From a virus: DNA of 32,168 bases. The notes beneath the pieces were generated by a model. It made no database searches and was not told the DNA's origin. It worked only from the letters and a program-made list of their open reading frames with translations. Both the position numbers and the translations under genes were made by a program. The DNA lies in IMG/VR virus record IMGVR_UViG_3300028610_003763, positions 1-32,168 of that record. One strand, 5' to 3'. Of this stretch, positions 30,501 to 32,168 are shown one piece after another; position 1 is the stretch's first letter, and each line of letters opens with the position of its first letter.

Positions 30501-31761
30501 GATTATAGTTGGAAATACTACAGTTCCAGCATTTGTTACAATGAGTGGTGATGCAACCATTGACAATACTGGAGCAGTTACAGTTTCAATAGCATCAACT
30601 GATTTGACTGATACTGCAAATATTGTATTAAATAATCAAACAAATACATACACAGCTGGTACAAGACAAAACTTTCTTGGAGATACTGCTGGTACTTCTG
30701 GTCTTAATGTTGGTGGCATTGCAGGAAATCCAACAACACAAGTTGATGGTGATATTTGGCTAAACACATCAAATAATATATTATTTGCAAGAATTAATAG
30801 TGCAGATGTAAATATTAGTACTGCAGGTGAAGTATTCACCTGGACTGCAGATCATGATGCTGCAGGATTTGATTTACTAAATGTTGGTGGAATACAAATT
30901 AACAACCCAGCTGACACATTCCAATATATTATTACTCCATCAGCAATTGCAGCTGATAGAGTAGTAACATTACCATTACTCCCAGCAGCTGATACTTTTG
31001 CATTTGTTGGTTTTGCTCAATCATGGACTGCAACTCAAACTTTCCAAGATGATTCCATTGAAATTAGTAATCCAGCTGACACATCCCAGTATACCATCCA
31101 AGCAGCAGCCATTATAGCTGACAGGGTTTTAACATTACCATTATCAACTGCAGCTGACACATTAGTTAGTGTCGGTGTAGCAAACAGTTGGGGAACTGTA
31201 AACCAAAACATTTCAACAACTGGAAAATGGCAAGAAAGTGGTGTGGCCATCTCACCTATCGGAGTACAACAGCAATGGCTTCCTGCAGGAACATGGGGTG
31301 CAGTAACAACAAACGGTGCTGTCTTCAACGAATTGGAATTAACAACTAATGATATCATGTTGCAGTCATTTAACTTTGATAGTACCACATCTGAGAAGAT
31401 ACAGTTCTGGTGGCATCCTCCATCTGCTTGGGATGCAGGACCTATAACTTTCCAAACATATTGGACTGCAGCTAGTGGTAGTGGTACTGTAATATTTACA
31501 CTAGAGGGAAGATCCTTGGCTGATTCTGATGCAATAGATGCTGCATTTGGAGGAACGTCTGCTACTACAACTGATACACTAATTACTGCAAATGACATGC
31601 ATATTTCCCCCCAATCCTCATCAGTAACAATTAATGGCGCAACAAAAAATGAACCTATCATACTACAAGTCTCACGAGACATTTCTGATACTCTAGCAGT
31701 TGATGCCAAGCTTATTGGTGTTAAAATATTTTATACCATAGATACGGCAGTGACGACTTAG
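27571..31761 (+). CDS. Long tail-fibre-like protein, 1396 aa
   Basis: ATG 27571 has AGGAG 7 nt upstream, one of the few good Shine-Dalgarno sites here, and no late box of its own. N-terminus DKGLKGIPIDADQLLIIDTE plus NKRITLGSL is the shared anchor. Then come long repeats well known from bacterial phage fibres: TTSAQLAxxISDETGSGLLVF, SPTLxTPALGTPxxxxLTN, TGLPLTTGVTGTLATTNGGTG and a VAVVNPDRVLVKNQSDAAEN domain. TNKTLTTPTIGSF and TDATTKAYVDAI steps also occur. A NPADTFQYIITPSAI unit occurs in tandem variants, two of them on a 93-bp exact DNA repeat. The C-terminal ~170 residues form a beta head (FWWHPPSAWDAGPITFQTYW). Likely receptor-binding shaft. Confidence 0.82.
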   Translation: MALIPWSDKGLKGIPIDADQLLIIDTEDNNDNKRITLGSLPSAALPVPDTTSIVEGSSDSSKQLRFEVDGFSGSIIRVLTPPDADGVIVLQNFTQTLTSKTINLTSNTLTGTAAQFNLALSDDTFAFTSDNLSVFASTTSAQLAGIISDETGSGLLVFNNSPTLITPALGTPASGILTNTTGLPVSGLADGTTGELITWDATNDAATVSSGTAGQVLTSNGSLLPPTFQLAAGSQTPWTSNIDAAGFNLQNVGLLNLKIDGATAVLELEANHAVPNSQIIGQLDYIDDNSVGTRIIYGQIQVLIETPTSGSEDGEMFFNVMKSGVLTDFIKINEANDGVVSFGSDVDTSNNDLKLGTGELFFTTPNTNIHETTNDIEIDVGNSDSVRIRIGTGSPMTEYEFDDAQADFQNNKLANVNPTTITEFTTVTAAAGDFVWIIDADDGLSKKVNASDFLSGASQTPWTSDIDAAGFDLLNVGGIQINNPADTFQYIITPSAIIADRIATIPLLTGNDTFVFEAFAQTLTNKTITAAGNDITIASTDLSDSAIIARNTNILSFFSATTSAQLASVISDETGSGLLVFGTSPTLVTPALGTPSALVLTNATGLPLTTGVTGTLATTNGGTGLSAIGTSLQVLRVNAGATALEYATISGGDMVLANAQTNTGIKTFEDTTMKLRNVADSFDGYFVNTNTADRVYTLQDSSDVLVGRDTTDTLTNKTLTTPTIGSFVNAGHDHADAASGGQLTNTALTSGVFGSITGVGIQSQELNMNSNKVTSLGTPTASTDATTKAYVDAIAAGLEWKEAALAGTTGDITLTNSQTIDGVAVVNPDRVLVKNQSDAAENGIYEVVNAGNWTRTIDANTGIELEHATIFISEGTTNAGKAFTCTSTNIILDTTDIDWVEIFSTVLEAGDGLVVSGNVIDVGAGTGITVNTDDVALTIPVVVSSGGTGATSLTDGGILYGNGTSNILATTAPTTGQIIVGNTTVPAFVTMSGDATIDNTGAVTVSIASTDLTDTANIVLNNQTNTYTAGTRQNFLGDTAGTSGLNVGGIAGNPTTQVDGDIWLNTSNNILFARINSADVNISTAGEVFTWTADHDAAGFDLLNVGGIQINNPADTFQYIITPSAIAADRVVTLPLLPAADTFAFVGFAQSWTATQTFQDDSIEISNPADTSQYTIQAAAIIADRVLTLPLSTAADTLVSVGVANSWGTVNQNISTTGKWQESGVAISPIGVQQQWLPAGTWGAVTTNGAVFNELELTTNDIMLQSFNFDSTTSEKIQFWWHPPSAWDAGPITFQTYWTAASGSGTVIFTLEGRSLADSDAIDAAFGGTSATTTDTLITANDMHISPQSSSVTINGATKNEPIILQVSRDISDTLAVDAKLIGVKIFYTIDTAVTT
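28969..29061. repeat. 93-bp exact direct repeat, copy 1 (copy 2 at 30856-30948)
   Basis: Identical over 93 bp to 30856-30948, in the same reading frame, 1887 bp (629 codons) apart. It encodes DAAGFDLLNVGGIQINNPAD and the following FQYIITPSAI. Recombination between the copies would delete a whole in-frame portion of the fibre. Confidence 0.85.
30856..30948. repeat. 93-bp exact direct repeat, copy 2
   Basis: Second copy of the unit at 28969-29061, inside the same fibre gene and frame. Flanks diverge at once on both sides. Confidence 0.85.
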
Positions 31762-31762
31762 A

Positions 31763-31972
31763 TTGTCATATTATTCAAACGTATCATATGCAAGAACTAC
31801 GATAAATCGCTCAGATTTTCTGCTGTATACTTTTTTTGATGATAATCTACTTTTGGAGACAGGTGATAACTTGCTTTTGGAGACAGGTGATTTGCTAGTA
31901 TTAGAAACAAGTGGAATTGGTGAGGGATTTTTGTTACAGTCCGATGATAGTAAACTAATCATCACACAATAA
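31763..31972 (+). CDS. Small fibre-associated repeat protein, 69 aa
   Basis: TTG start 1 nt after the stop of the long fibre, so it is coupled to it. Residues 28-50 have three repeats of NLLLETGD / LLVLETSG, on a 24-bp tandem DNA repeat (31850-31891). Similar LLLE repeats occur as short C-terminal partners in phage tail genes, and the style matches the 24602 product. Function unknown; probably fibre chaperone or tip. Confidence 0.6.
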   Translation: MSYYSNVSYARTTINRSDFLLYTFFDDNLLLETGDNLLLETGDLLVLETSGIGEGFLLQSDDSKLIITQ

Positions 31973-31977
31973 ATCAT

Positions 31978-31990
31978 AATACCTTAATTC
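31978..31990 (+). promoter_or_regulatory. Late-type AATACCTTAAT box
   Basis: AATACCTTAATTC begins at 31978; a TTG minicistron starts 30 nt downstream at 32008. The core is the same one-T-shorter variant as at 18672. Confidence 0.65.
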
Positions 31991-32007
31991 TAAAAATCAG
32001 CTATTTT

Positions 32008-32034
32008 TTGAGGCAAGTGGGACGTGAGGTATAA
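32008..32034 (+). CDS. 8-aa leader minicistron
   Basis: TTG-started MRQVGREV ends in a TAA that overlaps the next ATG (TAATG). It occupies the leaderless start position relative to the box. Same arrangement as at 4707-4751 and 24549-24599. Confidence 0.42.
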   Translation: MRQVGREV

Positions 32035-32168
32035 TGGTTGATAGTACAATAGAGGATCTAACTGAGCTTACAGATCCTGTAGTGACAGACCTTACAGTTG
32101 CAGTCGATGATCCATCAGGAACACCTATTACAAAAAAACTTACCATAGATAATCTGCTTGCAGTGTAT
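32034..32168 (+). CDS. Next fibre protein, N-terminal part only (cut by window edge)
   Basis: The open frame from ATG 32034 reaches the window end (45 codons). The segment STIEDLTELTDPVVTDLTVA, then DDPSGTPITKKLTIDNLL, matches the acidic anchor segments at the start of the 24889 and 27571 products (DDDELMMIDSED...KRVKYSTL and IDTEDNNDNKRITLGSL). It is therefore likely another fibre attached to the same virion site. Confidence 0.65.
   Translation, partial: MVDSTIEDLTELTDPVVTDLTVAVDDPSGTPITKKLTIDNLLAVY

Noticed and set aside
31035-31709. 224-codon minus-strand frame in the long fibre gene
   Set aside because: Shadow of the repetitive Ala/Thr-rich fibre; its composition mirrors the sense codons and it has no promoter.
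24889-31761. Diversity-generating retroelement acting on the fibre genes
   Set aside because: No reverse transcriptase or template/variable repeat pair with adenine-directed changes; the 93-bp copies are exactly identical.

Overview
This AT-rich window (about one third GC by eye) looks like roughly half, or more, of the genome of an archaeal head-tailed-type virus or provirus. The most likely host lineage is the marine ammonia-oxidising archaea (Nitrosopumilales). The virion part is secure: large terminase, portal, a MuF/prohead-protease fusion, scaffold-like protein, decoration protein, HK97-fold major capsid protein and several long fibres. The archaeal assignment rests on TATA/BRE-like boxes about 26-33 nt upstream of start codons, leaderless starts (often TTG or GTG), T-rich terminators and many tiny Cys-pair (zinc) proteins of a style I associate with Nitrososphaerota. 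The host assignment is inference. No tRNA, rRNA, integrase, polymerase, helicase or CRISPR locus is visible.

Left end (1-2.25 kb): a protein with the C-terminal domain of IS110-type transposases, interrupted by a zinc ribbon and lacking the RuvC-like nuclease domain, then a small zinc protein. These are followed by a ~1 kb non-coding array of 27 degenerate units with a strict 36-37 bp period. Each unit has two conserved boxes (CGAGTCA and TGAAACCCA) separated by variable 9-10 nt segments, and part of the array shows a higher-order period of ~293 bp. This is the most unusual object in the window.

Leftward accessory block (2.25-6.8 kb, minus strand): three compact operons of tiny overlapping genes, mostly zinc proteins and unknowns plus two secreted proteins. 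Each operon starts at a promoter built the same way: two perfect palindromes GGTTAT-N3-ATAACC, 29-30 bp apart, flank an AT-rich TATA-like segment, and the inner palindrome touches the start codon. One dedicated regulator probably controls all three.

Control and intergenic region (6.8-8.0 kb): almost gene-free. It holds a G-quadruplex motif, short hairpins, a good non-coding RNA candidate with its own promoter and T-run, and the first copies of a TGGTACCATA promoter element that recurs up to 10.4 kb. From 8 to 13 kb lie small membrane, secreted and zinc-ribbon proteins on both strands.

Virion block (12.7-32.2 kb): small and large terminase are on the minus strand, divergent from the rest. On the plus strand come an NHL-propeller protein, portal, small head proteins, MuF-protease, scaffold, decoration protein, major capsid protein and then a run of fibre/adhesin genes to the window edge. 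Twelve transcription units here, plus one membrane protein at 10.4 kb, start 30-33 nt downstream of an AATACCTTTAA-type box, which I read as the virus late promoter. No tail tube, sheath, tape-measure or baseplate gene is recognisable, so the tail module is either beyond the right edge or absent.
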